Of a stretch of 6,304 nt of DNA, positions 6,191-6,304 are shown one piece after another. Source of the stretch: JADIYM01 sp964641945 (GTDB taxonomy: Bacteria; Acidobacteriota; Blastocatellia; UBA7656; JADIYM01); NCBI GenBank assembly GCA_964641945.1, contig CAZXLQ010000296.1, positions 1 through 6,304 of the forward strand, written 5' to 3'. The stretch's first letter is position 1. Every line of letters begins with the position of its first letter. The notes below the pieces were generated by a model. The model searched no databases. It worked only from the letters and a program-made list of their open reading frames with translations, and had not been told where the DNA came from. The position numbers and the translations under genes are program-made.

Positions 6191-6303
6191 GCGAGCGGTA
6201 GCGAGCGTCCCACGGACTGTCGCACGGTTCCGACCCCTTCCGTCTTTCCGCAACGATCGAGTCCGTGGTTTCGGGCACCGTCCGTGGGACGCTCCATGCT
6301 CTT
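6191..6303. repeat. Palindromic dispersed repeat, better-preserved copy (B)
   Basis: A perfect 15-base inverted repeat, GAGCGTCCCACGGAC (6203-6217) and GTCCGTGGGACGCTC (6280-6294), encloses 62 bases. On the left it is preceded by GCGAGCGGTAGCG (6191-6203). On the right, CGCTCCATGCTC (6291-6302) is a decayed complement of that sequence. The left 38 bases of the core match bases 7-44 almost exactly and in the same orientation. It is 42 bases downstream of the ATPase stop, so it could affect the 3' end of that message. No transposase or reading frame is associated with it, and the window ends just after it. Confidence 0.65.
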
Positions 6304-6304
6304 T

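Overview
The window is a GC-rich stretch of bacterial chromosome with four complete genes, all on the + strand. They are a secreted protein with a polysaccharide-deacetylase-like (NodB-like) fold, a PiT-type inorganic phosphate permease, its DUF47/PhoU-like partner, and a hexameric GspE/PilB-family secretion/pilus ATPase. Codon use is GC-rich throughout, and the high GC produces long spurious reverse-strand reading frames. A GspE/PilB ATPase with an MshEN N-terminal domain, together with an exported carbohydrate-active-like protein, suggests a Gram-negative (diderm) environmental bacterium, perhaps from a phylum such as Acidobacteriota, Myxococcota, Gemmatimonadota or a related uncultured lineage. 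I cannot name the organism from sequence alone.

Layout. Bases 1-221 hold a degenerate copy of a palindromic repeat and then the leader of the first gene, which has a strong Shine-Dalgarno. Gene 1 (222-2054) encodes the exported protein. The 371-base gap that follows (2055-2425) is mostly filled by two 107-base palindromic repeat copies about 91% identical to each other; the first begins on the base after the gene 1 stop codon. Then come pit (about 2426-3484) and the DUF47 gene (3520-4161), 35 bases apart and almost certainly one operon for low-affinity phosphate uptake. A 247-base gap (4162-4408) carries two inverted repeats and a candidate sigma-54 promoter. The ATPase gene (4409-6148) follows, and the window closes with a second, better-preserved copy of the repeat family seen at base 7.

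Function. Pit and DUF47 form a recognised transport-plus-accessory pair. The ATPase would power a type IV pilus or a type II secretion pseudopilus, and its N-terminal domain has two tandem c-di-GMP-binding-like motifs. No other pilus or secretion genes lie in the window. The exported NodB-like protein has no visible partner. The four genes therefore look like three unrelated transcription units separated by repeat-rich spacers.

I do not see a clearly new defence or mobile system. The most unusual material is the two separate families of short palindromic (MITE/REP-like) repeats, the two-lobed NodB-like protein with a non-canonical metal site, and the inverted repeat overlapping a possible sigma-54 promoter in front of the ATPase gene.
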